From the NCBI GenBank assembly GCA_963978905.1, contig OZ022256.1, forward strand, positions 28,731,426 through 28,795,425: a DNA stretch of 64,000 bases, read 5' to 3'. The notes beneath the pieces were generated by a model. That model worked only from the letters and a program-made list of their open reading frames with translations. It ran no database searches and was not told the DNA's origin. Each line of letters starts with the position of its first letter. The stretch's first letter is position 1. Source of the DNA: Trichostrongylus colubriformis (lineage: Eukaryota; Nematoda; Chromadorea; Rhabditida; Trichostrongylidae). Below are positions 1 to 11,428 of this stretch, piece after piece. The translations under genes were made by a program, and so were the position numbers.

Positions 1-126
1 TGTGTAAAATTCATGATCACCAGTTATTCCACTTAGTTGTACTCATAAATGCACATGTAGTCTTTAAAACTGGACGTCATGCCTGATCGTAAAGTTCGGT
101 ACGTTGAACTCGCTGGCCATCGCTTA

Positions 127-256
127 GGCCGCGGTCATACTCTGCGTGTCTGCGTTAGTTGACGCCGGTGCCGGCGTCAACTCACGCAAGTGTCTGCGTG
201 AGTTGACGCCGGTGCCGGCGTCAACTAACGCAGACACGCAGAGTATGACCGCGGCC
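127..256. repeat. Palindromic MITE, PIF/Harbinger-type (copy 1)
   Basis: This 130-bp segment is an almost perfect hairpin. It begins GGCCGCGGTCATACTCTGCG and ends with the reverse complement. Each arm holds a smaller palindrome built on GTTGACGCCGG. TTA lies directly on both sides (124-126 and 257-259), as expected for a 3-bp TWA target duplication. TWA duplications are typical of the PIF/Harbinger superfamily. No coding capacity. Related copies lie at 8029, 9024, 21818, 29971 and 45860. The superfamily call is inference from the duplication and ends. Confidence 0.75.
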
Positions 257-259
257 TTA

Positions 260-1907
260 GAAGAGGCATCACGGATACCGGTTGAATCCAAACCGCTTCA
301 ATAGTTTCCCCGCAATCAGTTGCATTGAAGGTCACACTTTTTTCTCCAGCCGAAATTCTCACAGCTGATGATATACGACCTCTCTCAACATCCCCATACC
401 TCTACAGAATCAGTAACCATTGCCGATTGCATAATATTACTAGTTTTACTACTGTATTCTTTGAGCTGATCACTCAAACTCAAACATATTTTCTTACATA
501 ACCGGGTCAGCTGACGGCCATTCCGCTTATCAACACGTAAAAGCTGAGATAAATGACACCAAAAGGCAAATCACCTCTATTACTCACTTCCACCCATCTC
601 ACCCATCCTCTCGCCTCAGCGATTCAAACAAACAAGCGCAACTCCATCGGAGGGCAGTGAACCAGCATAACAGCTACAGAAGGAAGACGACTGAGCGTGA
701 AATGCCGTAATCCCATGGTTTACTATAAAACTAGTTCTCTGTTCCGCAACGCAACAAAATTCAGCAAGGAATGTGGAAAATCGGTACATGACTGATAGAC
801 GCTACTAGTTTTGCCAGAGGAACAAAAAAGGAACGAGCCTTGGGTTGCACATTGAGAGAGGGTATTAATGATGTTCGCGTCACCTTCTCATCCTCAGGAC
901 ACAGCTACATAGCATCTTTGAATCCTTTTTTCTCATTGTTTGAAGGTTATACGGACTTCCCCACATGACATAATTAGCATGACGCTCCTATGACTGATTC
1001 TTGTCGTTTAGAAAACCTCTTAATATGGGAACATTTCAAATTTTTTTCACTTCTTTTCGCCTGGTTAAACTCTACATTCCGTTCCAATCTGTTCAAAGTT
1101 AAGGACATCATGCAGAAATGGTCATATCATGATATTATAGCTGCGGTATATCATGCTTCTAAGTAAAAAAGTGATGCCTTCTCGCGTATTGTGTACTTCA
1201 CTAGGTTAGGTTGTGTTTGTGTAAACGACAGTTCACAACAGTTCGACAGTTGAAAAAATTGTGGTTTTTCATCAGACCAAATAGTGTGAAGATACTGGAT
1301 ACATCATGCCATGAATTGCAATTACGAATTCATCATCTCTTTTCTTTTTTTCGATAAGTGCTGATGACGTGCTCTGTATCAACGAGATACAGCACACTTC
1401 TTATAACGAATTTTGATAGCCATGAATTTGTAATTACTTTTTCCGGCTGATGGCATTTTATGATGGATGCTCTGGCTTTTGTCTTGAGTACTCCCGTGGC
1501 ATCCTCCAGCAGTATGTTCTGTCTGAAGAAGGAGAATTGGAAGGGAAGTGTCTGACATTTGAAAAACAATGCAGCGACCTCATACTTCAGTATTGTGGTT
1601 TGAACCTTTAGTTTCCAAAGCACCTAGTGAATGTGGTTCCAGGCGTGACGAAAACACATTCATATCCGCCGAATTTCAGAATTCAATGCCCATGCATGCC
1701 ATACAGTTTCAATCTCAAAGATAAAGGTTGCGCTCTGGAAAAGGAAAGTAGGGGTACTAAGGGTTGCGGCAGCAAAAAAAAAACGGAAGAAGTGTTCGAA
1801 AACTCAGGGAACGGACCCTCATCTTTTCCCAGAATTTGGCGTGTACAGCGGTGCGCATTATCTAACCACTAGCAACTGGAGCCATGCAGATATGGCAAAT
1901 GGAGTTA
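260..1907. other. No supported gene
   Basis: AT-rich sequence between two MITEs. The longest open frame is 96 codons on the minus strand (1333-1623). It matches no family I recognise and has no supporting splice structure. I see no repeat or transposon ends here. Confidence 0.5.
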
Positions 1908-2030
1908 CAGTCCATTTCAATTACGGCTGACAGGGCGAGGCCTACGGACTTGTATCGATCTCTCTCACCCGCCACACACTCTCACCCAACTCTGTGGGCC
2001 ACGCCCCGTCAGCCTACGGGAACTGGACTG
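1908..2030. repeat. Tc1/mariner-type MITE, 123 bp (copy a)
   Basis: A short non-coding element with imperfect inverted ends: CAGTCCATTTC on the left and the reverse complement of CAGTCCAGTTCC on the right, with GGCTGAC shared further in. TA flanks both sides (1906-1907, 2031-2032). A second copy, nearly identical over its whole length, sits at 47268-47391 and is also bounded by TA. Two full-length copies with matching ends define the element. Assignment to Tc1/mariner rests on the TA duplication and CAGT start. Confidence 0.8.
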
Positions 2031-2039
2031 TATTTTCAA

Positions 2040-2465
2040 AGAGAGCGTCCACGGAGAATGAGTTTTCTTTTTGTTACCCATATATTTATGATGTGTTTGC
2101 CTAATAAGGACCACATGCAAATTTATGCGAAGAAATGTGAATCCCGCTAAGATATATCACACAAAGTTTCGGTCGGACGGGCGGGGCCGCCGAGTAGGTG
2201 TCCACCCCGAAGTCCGCCGCGGTCGGAGGCGCATTGTAGGAACAGAAAATTACGCAAATAATCCCACTTTCGGTTCCAAACGCGGCGGACGACGGGACAG
2301 AGCTCTTACTCGGAGGCCACGCCCACCCGGCCGAGAATTTGAAGAGCTGTATCTTGGCCTATTTTTGGTTTTTTTGCGTGAAGCTTTGCATGCGGCCTTT
2401 ATCAGGCAAAAGTAACATAAATATATGGGTAAAAAAGCAACTCACTTTTCCTTGGACGATTCCTT
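2040..2465. repeat. Long fold-back (inverted-repeat) element
   Basis: The left half (from GCGTCCACGG near 2048) pairs with the reverse complement of the right half (ending near CGTCCAAGG at 2458). Arms are about 200 bp with roughly 75-80 percent identity, judged by eye. Recognisable paired blocks include TTACCCATATATTTATG, TTTGCCT(A/G)ATAA, and GGGCGGGGCC with GGGCGTGGCC. The centre is near 2250 and is GC-rich, unlike its flanks. Small open frames across it are by-products of the palindrome. It directly abuts the MITE at 1908-2030. Confidence 0.65.
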
Positions 2466-2600
2466 CAGTGGTTATTGTCAGACAGACCCCGCTGAGGATA
2501 GAGCGCAATATCAAGGCTGTGCGCGAAATGCGTAGAACCTTACTGAAGTGTTACTGCTAGACGTTTAGCTTTGGTCTACGTTGAATATAATGGGCCTAAC

Positions 2601-2634
2601 AGCCTAACAATAGGTTGGTACTTATTGTTAGGCT
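2601..2634. repeat. Perfect short hairpin
   Basis: AGCCTAACAATA is followed by a 10-base loop and then its exact reverse complement. There is no T-run that would suggest a terminator; it may be the end of a degraded mariner-like element. Confidence 0.5.
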
Positions 2635-2944
2635 TAGATTGTCCCACCTGCGATCTTCATCTATTCCGTTGGTTAACTTTCAAGCTTCAGTCAGCTATAA
2701 AATAAAATTTTCGTCAATCCCTGCTTGCAGACATATGCACAGCCTCCCAGTCATCCTCTGTCATATATTTTTGTCGATATATCATGTCATGACGAACAAC
2801 TTCTTACCATTCCAAAGTGGCACTCTAAGATGATCTGCCTGACAGAAGACTCCATGAAATCTCGTTTATAGGGTACACTTCACTGAAATGCGTTGGTCAC
2901 ATGGATATTGCAAATCTCGTAATGCTGCCTATGCGTCTAGCATA

Positions 2945-3154
2945 TTGGGTTGGTACATATTTAATGCGGCCTTTATCAACAAGTCTATTTAGCAAAAACT
3001 ATGATAAAATTTAGCAAAAGTGTTCAAATGATTATTCTGGAGCGTTTTCACCATCGCAATCAGGGACTGCTTCCCACTTGGTAGACGCCAAAACGTCGGT
3101 TTCCACAATAAAATAAAGCAGCATTAAAAAGCCGCATTAAATGCATCAACTTAA
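2945..3154. repeat. Mariner-type MITE, 210 bp
   Basis: The left end TTGGGTTGGTACATATTTAA pairs with the reverse complement of the right end (TTAAGTTGATGCATTTAATG). The shared block TTTAATGCGGC lies just inside. TA flanks both ends (2943-2944 and 3155-3156). Ends of the TTAGGTTGGT style are common in mariner elements. The 210 bases encode nothing recognisable, so this is probably a deletion derivative. Confidence 0.6.
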
Positions 3155-3413
3155 TATCATGGAGAGTACCCACAGAGGGTGAACAGTCTTGTCATCTGGT
3201 AGCGACTGCTACAAGATAACAAGATCGACAGACAACATATGTAAAGGTGAGGAGACATCTGGAGGAGACTGGCGTGAGCACTGTTCACTTTTATCACTGG
3301 ACAGTACGCCTGAAAACTAGAGGTTGAGGCTATTGTTGAATACAAGAAATTCTCGAGAGATCAGCCTTCAAGTTAACTATCACTCAAGTTCACCTAACTA
3401 GGAATGGGAACGT

Positions 3414-3518
3414 ACGCTACGCCTTTCTACACCTCTTCCCTCCAACCCACACAGCTCCAGTCTTGGCACGCTACGCCTTTCTACTCTTCCCTCCAACCCA
3501 CACAGCTCCAGTCTTGGC
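3414..3518. repeat. Tandem duplication, 54-bp unit
   Basis: Two adjacent copies beginning ACGCTACGCCTTTCTAC and ending CAGTCTTGGC. The second lacks three bases (51 against 54). Recent local duplication; no gene recognised in it. Confidence 0.8.
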
Positions 3519-4244
3519 ACTAAAAAAGATATAAACCATGAAATTAAGATACGCACCTTTTGGTGAGAGCTGCAGATCGCCTCAGTGAAACAGATCTGGA
3601 AGCGATGATGCACCTAGGCTTTAGACTTCTGCGCCCATTGAAGAATTGTCTGGCAGTGAGGCAGACCATTAAGGAATACCTGTGACCTAGAACAAATCGC
3701 TTATGTCGCGTGAGAGGGCGACGTTGAGGCGATGAGGATCATTTGGAAATTCGCCTCAGTTCGATACCTGATCCTCATCGGATCAGATATCGAACTAGTG
3801 ACTACCTCAGGATTTTCTGGAAGCGGTGTGCCATGGAGCGTCACATATTTTGCCCACGGATGGTCTTTCATGTGATGATGAGTGTGAGTGTGCGGAGTAT
3901 GTACAGGCAACGTTAAATTGGACATTTCTAAAGCTTCGGTGCAGATCGCTAGCAAATGGAGGATCTCTCAGGCGCTCTCAGAAGCGGAGAAGATGACTCG
4001 GCAACACCATTTCGGCGAGCAGCGACAAGTGCGTACGAAAAGTTCAAGCTGGATTTACCTTGTTCAGAAACCACAGCTTCTGAAGTATCCGCTCGTGCAG
4101 GAGCATTCTCATTGTTCTAGAAAGGTGACGTGGCTTTGTAAAGAAGGAGCCGTAAAGACTTCCATCCATTTAACTTTCATATGGTGCGATAAGGCCTGAT
4201 GAGATGGGTGAGGGGAAGGTGGGGTAACAATAGGATATCTGAAG

Positions 4245-4733
4245 TTATAATATATAGGAATTTGGCAACTGCCTAGTAGAAATAAACTTTCGAGTGGGAG
4301 TTGACATTGCGGGCTGGTGGGGGATAAATTCTGGAATAGAGGTGTAGCACGGAGTTAAAGGTGCAGGATGCTGAGAGCTTGACGCTGGAAAGAGTGTATT
4401 GACTGGAATTGAAGATGTGAGCTGCTGAGGGAATGGTTGTGATAAGGAGAGAGGGGTTGGATATGGATATGACACAGGAGCCGATGAAGTGAGTAATGGG
4501 TTCTGTGATGATCCTGGAACCCATGCAACAGGAGGTGCCACATACATGGTGACACAGTGAGATGAGAAAGGAGGGGAGGACTCATAACCTGGATTGTGGG
4601 GGATGCAACAGGAGAGCTGGTGTAGTATAATCCATGACAGGCAATCCACGTAGAATACATGCGGTTGTGATAGGGTGATGAGAGTGGAAAGTCGCACCGT
4701 AAGCCTGGAGGAACGCTCAGGCGAAACTGACAT
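4245..4733 (-). CDS. Candidate Pro/Ser-rich open frame, 162 codons, unassigned
   Basis: This is an uninterrupted minus-strand frame ending in a stop at 4245. The product is rich in Pro, Ser and Thr (for example PVSYPYPTPLSLSQP), with many PP, SS and TP pairs and no recognisable domain. A second frame on the same strand (4355-4780, 141 codons) overlaps it, so open length alone is weak evidence. The C-terminal half reads like a disordered tail and could be the last exon of a host gene. It could equally be compositional chance in pyrimidine-rich DNA. No upstream exon was found. Confidence 0.25.
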   Translation of the reverse strand: MSVSPERSSRLTVRLSTLITLSQPHVFYVDCLSWIILHQLSCCIPHNPGYESSPPFSSHCVTMYVAPPVAWVPGSSQNPLLTSSAPVSYPYPTPLSLSQPFPQQLTSSIPVNTLFPASSSQHPAPLTPCYTSIPEFIPHQPAMSTPTRKFISTRQLPNSYIL

Positions 4734-5946
4734 CTATGATGAAGAACTTCTATAAATACCTCTCGCGTGACCTTTCGCAAAGTAACAGGTAAAAAGAAGA
4801 GGGAGATAATGTCAAGTGCAGGTGTGAGAGAGGAATTAATTCCACCAGAAGCAAGTGAGATGTTTATTTACTACTGCTGTATAGATTAGCTGGCAAAGAG
4901 AATATTTTTGGGCACTCATGCATGACGGTATTAGATAATAAACATGGGAGTTCGGTTCGTTTCAATGTGCAAGCTACGAATAACTTTCAACGGTATACTT
5001 TCACCTTTTCCTCTTGCACTTGTGCATTACTACGCTTTCACCTTTTCCTCTTGTACTTGTGTATTACCTTTCGCATCTTAGAGCTCAGCAGTCGGTTAAA
5101 GCAATCAAATATGGTCACCCTACAGGCAGAGCTGGGATGTGCGAGGTGAGATACAAAGTGTCCCACAGTTGTCCTGTAATTATTTTACCGTAAACCTACT
5201 GTATACTTTCTGGACTGAAGGTGCACATCCGAGCTTTCCTTGATTAGACAAAATAGCGCAACACCAAGCACGGTGGAATACTCCTACGGACACGCAAATC
5301 TTGGAAGTCGGAACCATGTTACAGTAATCTTCACGTAGAATGAAAACGTGTCCTCCCCCAGAAACTCTGCGGACCACACCACATTCGGCGATGTTTTTCA
5401 ACTATTACTCACATGATTGTTATCAAACGTTGGGTTGTTTGACCTGAATGAGCCTTTTGGAGGAGTTTCGGCACACAACTACCTTATTTGCTCCTTGGAA
5501 TGGAAGGTTTGAGTAATATGTTGTGAAATGGGCTGTCGAAAGAATTCGTAGGAATCAATATAAGTGCAATGTTTGCACTAAATCAAGTTTCGGAGTTTTG
5601 TATAAAGCTCTATTGAAACAATGATACTGCTTTTTGCCGATTTTGCCGATTTGAAGTTTTATCACGTGCTTACTCCCTTTCACCTCTGAAGTGCCTGCAA
5701 AAATTCTTATTGAGGTGAAATTTAAAAGGAATTTCAAATGAATTGTTGGTGAAAGAGTATTACTGCTTTCTTCCAAGCGCGGGTTTTCAACAAGTTTCAC
5801 ATCTGTTCACCCACTGATGATCCTATACCGCTCTTACGCACACCGCTTTTCAAATGTGTGTTAAAATCAGACTTCAATGGACTCCATTTCATTATCATAA
5901 CAATACATGGCAGTCTTTTAGATGTCATAATCAACAATCCCTACTA

Positions 5947-6844
5947 TTAGGTTGTAAGGAAAGTTCTGGCCGCTTTTTCGCGTTCACAAGATAATTTAAA
6001 TATCAACGCGCGTCAACATGAATCAGCTGACATATTGTGCTCGTTAGATAGACAAAAAGTTGCTCTTTCAGAATACATGTTTTATTTGGAATGCCATAAG
6101 GTTTTCGAATTATTAGGGAAATTTTAATGTGCTACGAAAATGGCACTTTTAAGATGGCTTCACTTCAAGAGTTCTTGTTTAGCCGAGTCCCAGCGAAGGT
6201 GACCACAAATGTGAATACTGCAAGAGGAGGGGGTGAAACATTGGATGGAACACATTGTCTCTGGTTTCAAAAGTGCAGAAATGAGAACGAGCTGCTTGGA
6301 TTTTCAATTGATCGAATCTCTTTAACTAAAACGGCAGGAGGCGTTGAGCGTCCATATTTGCAGGGGATATCCACAAGTATTGGCCCTCAACAAGCAACCT
6401 AAGTTGACCACCTCAAGTGGCCTTGATTTGGAAAAATCCAAATAAATGGGTGCCGCGGAACCCCTCACGGCAGTCATGCGCAAGCGCATTTTTCACAAAT
6501 CCTCTTCCACTAATTGAAGCAGTCGCAGGGTAAGGCCCTTACTAGTGCATCATATCCACCATATCTAGGGCTAATCAAGCCGCACTTCCCAAAACATCTG
6601 GTCAGCTCCTTCAGTAGCAGTGTGTTTAGAAAGAGTGGCGATATGGAGTCGACTTTTTTTCATTTCGCGCAATATAAATTATCAGCCCTTTATCAAATTG
6701 AGATATGTAAGTATGCATAGTGTTGTCAAGAGTGTAGCGAATCTAATGGTGCTTATTCTGTGAGAAAAGATGCACTCTGAGCCGAGTTATGATCTCTCGA
6801 AGTTGAAATTTCAAAAACCGGCCAAAACTTTCCTTACAACCTAA
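5947..6844 (+). mobile_element. Internally deleted mariner-like element
   Basis: Inverted ends TTAGGTTGTAAGGAAAGTT match exactly at both borders, with TA on each side. Inside, on the plus strand, are decayed mariner transposase pieces. At 6127-6400 a helix-turn-helix-like part contains LWFQKCRNENE, followed by a QQAT.VDHLK-type motif. Near 6540-6720 a C-terminal part resembles the region after the third catalytic aspartate. The central domain carrying the first two catalytic aspartates is missing. At 898 bp it is shorter than the ~1.3 kb of a complete mariner. Several stops and frameshifts make it non-autonomous. The family differs from the mariner at 50558-51891. Confidence 0.75.
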
Positions 6845-6899
6845 TATATATAAAGCGCTTCGTCTGTCTGTCCGTCCCTCCGTCTGTCACGAAATTAGA

Positions 6900-7830
6900 T
6901 CATATGAAAGACGACCTGTGCAGATGGGGCCAAGTGTGGTATGGGTAGGGCATGGGACAGGAGTAATGACCACACATGGACCAAATTAAGCTCCGCCCAC
7001 AGGGGCGGGGTGTGACCTAGAATGTTCCGTTTTCAGACCAAAAATTGTTGATTGCGTTCGAACGTGCTCCAAACGTAGGGAGAAGATGGATTTAGGTCAG
7101 CGATGAGTTTCTGAAGGTCAGGAAAGAATGCAGGGCACAGTGGGCGGAGCATTCAAAGTGGTGGGCGGACGTTACATGAAGAACGATCTGTGGAGATGGG
7201 GATAAATGTGGTATGGGTAGGGCAGGGGACACTAAGTAAAGACCACACATACACCAAGTTAAGCCCGCCCATAATGGGAGGGGCCGCCATGGAATGTTCA
7301 AAAATTTGATTGGGTTCGAATGTGCCCCAAACGTAGGGAGAAGATGGATCAAGGTAAGGTAAGGAACGAGTTTCTGAAGGTCAGGAAACAATGCAGGGCA
7401 CAGAGGGCGGAGCATTCAAAGTGGTGGGCGGAGGTTGGGCGTTACATGAAAAATGATCTGTGGAGATGGGGACAAGTTTGGATGGGTAGGGCATGGGACA
7501 CTAAGTAAAGACCACACATGGACCGCTCCGCTCATAATGGGAGGGGCCGCCATGGAATGTTCAAAAATTTGATTGGGTTCGAATATGCCCCAAACGTAGG
7601 GAGAAGATGGATCAAGGTAAGGTAAGGAATGAGTTTCTGAAGGTCAGGAAACAATGCAGGGCACAGAGGGCGGAGCATTCAAAGTGGTGGGCGGAGCTTG
7701 GACGTACATGAAAAACGACCTGTGGAGATGGGGACAAGTTTGGATGGGTAGAGCATGGGACAAGAAGTGAAGACCACACATGGACCAATTTAAGCTCCGC
7801 CCACGGTGGGCTGGGTGTGCTTTGAAATAC
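6900..7830. repeat. Tandem array, ~262-272-bp unit, about 3.4 copies
   Basis: The block GATCTGTGGAGATGGGGA (or GACCTGTGCAGATGGGG) recurs at 6911, 7183, 7453 and 7715. Each copy is followed by GGTAGGGCATGGGACA, ACCACACATGGACCAA, GGGAGGGGCCGCC, CCAAACGTAGGGAGAAGATGGAT and GGGCGGAGCATTCAAAGTGG. Copies 2-4 are closer to each other than to copy 1. Just upstream (6846-6890) is TATATATAAAGCGCTTCGTC followed by runs of GTCTGTC and GTCCGTC. The array may be internal to a larger repeat whose far end I cannot define. Open frames of 94-119 codons here are repeats of one another and not credible genes. Confidence 0.8.
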
Positions 7831-8028
7831 TCTGTCCTCAAGGGAAAGAGCAATACAGGCCGACCTACTGACGCACATGGTGTTTCGCGCACAGTAGTGT
7901 GCGCCAGCCTGGTCAGCAGATAAAACAAGCAAAACGCAATAACAACAATTGTAAAGCACGAATACCGGCAACCGTAAAAAGAAACTCTGACGTGATCATG
8001 AGACCTGCTCTTTCCCGCCTCCGTTCAA

Positions 8029-8132
8029 GGCCGCGTTCATACCTTGCGTACTGACACCGGCGTTAAAATCATATACCCGCCGGCGTCAGATTGACGCCGG
8101 CACCAGCGGCGACGGCATCGGTGCGCAAGGCC
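8029..8132. repeat. Palindromic MITE, PIF/Harbinger-type (truncated copy)
   Basis: It starts GGCCGCGTTCATACCTTGCG and ends GTGCGCAAGGCC followed by TTA. Internal GACGCCGGC blocks match the copy at 127-256. The right end has lost about ten bases of the usual ATACTTTGCGC arm. The left flank is CAA, so the TTA duplication is not preserved. Confidence 0.55.
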
Positions 8133-8617
8133 TTAGAAAAAGAGTGGATCATTGGTGTATACACACATGAGCATAGTTAATAACACCACAATCAGTCAAA
8201 ACTCGAATTAGCGTCCCTGTGAACACTGAATGAGGTCTGGAGAATCTCCAGAATGAAAAAGAAAAATCAACAAATATTAACAAAAACCCAGAAGCAATTA
8301 CGATATTATGTCAACATTTACAGCTAACACAACTCAATAAACTTCGCTAAGGAGTTTGGTGATTTAAAAAAATGGCACTGCCGAAAACAGAAAAAAGCAT
8401 ACAACAACAACAACATACAGCTTATAAACTTATACAAACAGGAACAAGTGCACAAATAGACGCGCTTTGCGAGTTCCACATTCAGGGTAAATGCCATCCA
8501 GCACTGTAAGAATGCATGAGCTCCTTCTTTAAGCCTTTGTAAGTTACCACACTGAACAACAATATTTAACAAATAGAACGGCACTATTTACCCAGAACTG
8601 CCCCACGCCCTCTTCAG

Positions 8618-8875
8618 CGATGCGGTCGGAGAGGTGATTTTCGGACGAATATGACATTCGCAGGACACGAAACCGTGTCTTACGGGTCGCATTACCCCGT
8701 AGGACAAATTTTGAGCGAGTTTGGTGATCCATTCCATTTTGCAGGTGCCGAGCGGTTTCGCGCCAAACGAATGTCATATTCGTGTTCTGCGAGTCGAATT
8801 ACCCCTGGGTAGAAGTTTGCAGCCAAATCGAAAAGTTTTCCAAAAATCACCTCTTCGACCATATCGGTTTGAGAG
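8618..8875. repeat. Inverted repeat pair around CGAATATGACATTCG
   Basis: GAGGTGATTTTCGGA at the left reappears inverted at the right (TTCCAAAAATCACCTC). Both arms carry CGAATATGACATTCG, a GCGAAACCG-like block and a CGAATTACCCC-like block. The last block recurs near 21483 (TGTCGAATTACCCCGTGCAG). A 109-codon minus-strand frame (8692-9021) crosses it but matches nothing and runs toward the neighbouring MITE. Confidence 0.5.
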
Positions 8876-9023
8876 GTAGTGGGGTAGCTCCGGATTAATA
8901 GTGTCAACAGGCCCTGTTCCGCCCAATTTGGATTTCTGGCAGCTTCGTAATAGCACTCAGTATCCTGATCCGTCATTGTCACAAACACTCTGAATTGCAG
9001 AGACATCACATTCGTACTCATTG

Positions 9024-9413
9024 GGCCGCTTTCATACTATGCGCACCGACGCCGTCACCGCCGGTGACGGCGTCAAACTCACGCAACCATTTGGCCGCCG
9101 CAGACGACGGCGTCCATAGATAATGCGCAGCGTTTGCACAATTCTTGACCCAATCACACTACAGTATGGTGGTTGTGGCCGCTTCGAATCTTGGCGCTCT
9201 GCCAATATGATGATCGTGGCCGCTTCGTGTATTGGCACAGCGCCAAGATTCGAAGCGGCCACAATCACCATACTGTAGTGTGACTGGGTCAAGAATTTTG
9301 CAAACTCTGCGCATCATCTATGGACGCCGTCGTCTGCTGCGGCCAAATGGTTGCGTGAGTTTGACGCCGTCATCGGCGGGGACGGTGTCGGTGCGCAAAG
9401 TATGAAAGCGGCC
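9024..9413. repeat. Palindromic MITE, PIF/Harbinger-type, long form (390 bp)
   Basis: The ends are GGCCGCTTTCATACTATGCG and the inverse of GGCCGCTTTCATACTTTGCG. TTG lies on the left and TTA on the right, a 3-bp duplication with one later change. The interior is a nested palindrome: CACACTACAGTATGGTGGTT pairs with its complement near 9268, and CGAATCTTGGCGCT pairs around the centre. The copy at 45860-46193 shares the CCACACTACAGTATG interior, so the long form is a distinct subfamily. Confidence 0.75.
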
Positions 9414-9416
9414 TTA

Positions 9417-11426
9417 GGTCCATTTCTGACAATTACCGCAGAATATGAGAAACAACAGAGGCTATGCGATAACCTTTCATAGCATCATCTCAACTTACAG
9501 CGACCAAGAGAGGGAAAGTGATGATCACAATCATATCTTGCTGATATTTCTGTGTTCTACGGAATGCGTTCGTTGATGCTGTCTGATGCTCTTATGTTTG
9601 TTGACCTGAAAAAAAAAAGAAAATTAAGGAAAATGTGTATGAAGTAAACGCAAGGGCATCAAATACGAATGAAAAAGGGGTCAAAGAGAAGCTACAAGAA
9701 ACAAGACATTGTCGTGTTGAAGCGAAATCCATGAAAATGGGAACACTATATGACGGAACCAAAATTCAAAATCAAAGCAAAAAAGCAGTATCACGGATTC
9801 AATAAAGATCCATTCGGAGCTCCTTCGAAACTTCCCCACAGCAAGCGACTTTAGCAATTCACTCCGGAGATGGAAGTGAGTAAACAAGTGCTGCAAACTC
9901 TCCAAAAATTTCCGAAAGCGGTATCACTGCTCCTCTGAAGATTCACTCAAAACTACGAAATCTGAATCGATAACAAACAACATTGCACAAGAATGAAAAT
10001 GCGTTAGAAATAGGGGAAGAAACCGCCCTTTACGACAATCATTCTCAGTAATCCCCAGTAATCCTGACGTGGATTAAAGCGATATTCACTACTACGATAA
10101 TAATGAGTTGGAACTCCTACAATCAAAAAACCATGATAATAACGATTACGCGGGCATAGCTGAAAAACGTCGCCGAGTGTGATGTTGGTACGTCCTGAAT
10201 CCTCGTCCTTGAAGCGCCGTACAAAATGTATTGAACTATTGCGGACATACTCCCTGAGACGTCAGCCTCTTGGGGTCGACTTTGCCGGACAGTGTGTGGT
10301 GGGTGGAGTGAGGGAATGATAGTAAAGTGATACTCATCGTATATTATTCCTGCTGTAAATGGGAACACGGTACTTGACGTGTTGGCTCTCGCGACGAAAT
10401 CGTGCACCGGTCAGTATTGAATCGAATGGATGATACAACCGAATCACCTCTACCAGTACCTTTGAGCCTTCTTTCATAAACACTTGAGTTCCCTCCAACT
10501 TTCCTCATTCCTGTGAACCACGCGATCTTATCTCACAATCAATCTCGAAAATTTTGACTGTTCTACCATGAACACGAATGTTGTTTTGCTGTAGGCTAAC
10601 GAGGTGATCGTAAGATCACCTGTAGGCGTGTCGGGCACGCGTCAACACATGGAGCATGCCCCGAGATGCGCCACAACGGTATATTCCTGGTTACTGTGCG
10701 GCGGCGCTCAATCCGGCAGTATCAGTGGCGGACGACGTCATGCTAATGCTGAAGAACATCGGGAAACAGCACTTCCTCCCCTTACAACAGTTTACCAGCT
10801 CAAGATGAAAGACTTGGATGCGTTACTACTCGTGCCGGTCCTTCGTCTGCTTGCGCTATTCCGAGCCATAAATTTGTGAGAACTGGACTTGCTCGGCTAT
10901 ATAAATTCAGCTGTGAAATTCTAAATATTCTACGACCTGTCGTCAACAAGCACCGGACAAGAGCGACTCCTGGTGGTCGGATGACGACCTTTCTGTTTTT
11001 GCCTTTTACGATCAGTAGAAGAAGGCAGAAGTCACGAAAGGCCCTATTTTGGTTGCTTTCTTCGGAAAATGTAGAAGAAGGACACGAAATCGCAGAAGTC
11101 GAGCGGTTGAAAAACTACTCGTTTCGAGCGATACGAGGGGAAGAAACCGCTCTTTCGATACCAGAAAGCGGCTTTAGGGACCGGCCTCCCTTGCTTACAC
11201 TCAACCCCACAATAGCTTCCCAAAAATGGAAAGGCAACAACCGAGGGATGGAAGAGCGAATCCAAGGATTTGTTCAGCGAGGGACGAATATGATCGATTC
11301 GCCCATTTCGCAATCAAGGTAACACATTGAAGTGACTAAATGGCAGGTAACATTCATAATAGAATGGCCGGATGTCGTTGAATATCTCTCCCTCAATAAG
11401 GCATACCTAAGAGGGTTTCATCCGTA
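9417..11426. other. No supported gene; weak repeat relic at about 9985-10090
   Basis: The stretch 9985-10090 (CAAGAATGAAAATGCG, then CAGTAATCCTGACGTGGATT) resembles the arm of the inverted-repeat element at 16155-17955. Two plus-strand open frames follow, 10604-10879 (91 codons) and 10876-11322 (148 codons). They overlap by four bases, but neither shows a domain I recognise. I do not call them as genes. Confidence 0.4.
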
Positions 11427-11428
11427 AT

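Larger units (their letters stand above)
3160..5940. other. No confirmed gene; one candidate ORF and small duplications
   Basis: Apart from the tandem duplication at 3414-3518, the minus-strand candidate at 4245-4733 and a 37-bp direct duplication at 4998-5070 (unit starting CTTTCACCTTTTCCTC), I recognise no coding or mobile sequence here. Confidence 0.45.

Noticed and set aside
7300..7600. GGGTTCGAAT motif resembling a tRNA B box
   Set aside because: It recurs in each array unit without an A box, acceptor stem or anticodon arm around it.
6900..7830. Possible CRISPR-like array
   Set aside because: Units are ~270 bp, contiguous and without unique spacers, in eukaryotic DNA.
7092..7971. Several open frames of 62-119 codons
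   Set aside because: They are parallel readings of the ~270-bp tandem array; the same peptide recurs in each unit.
8692..9021. 109-codon minus-strand frame
   Set aside because: It crosses an inverted-repeat pair, has no family resemblance, and contains the CGAATATGACATTCG repeat motif.
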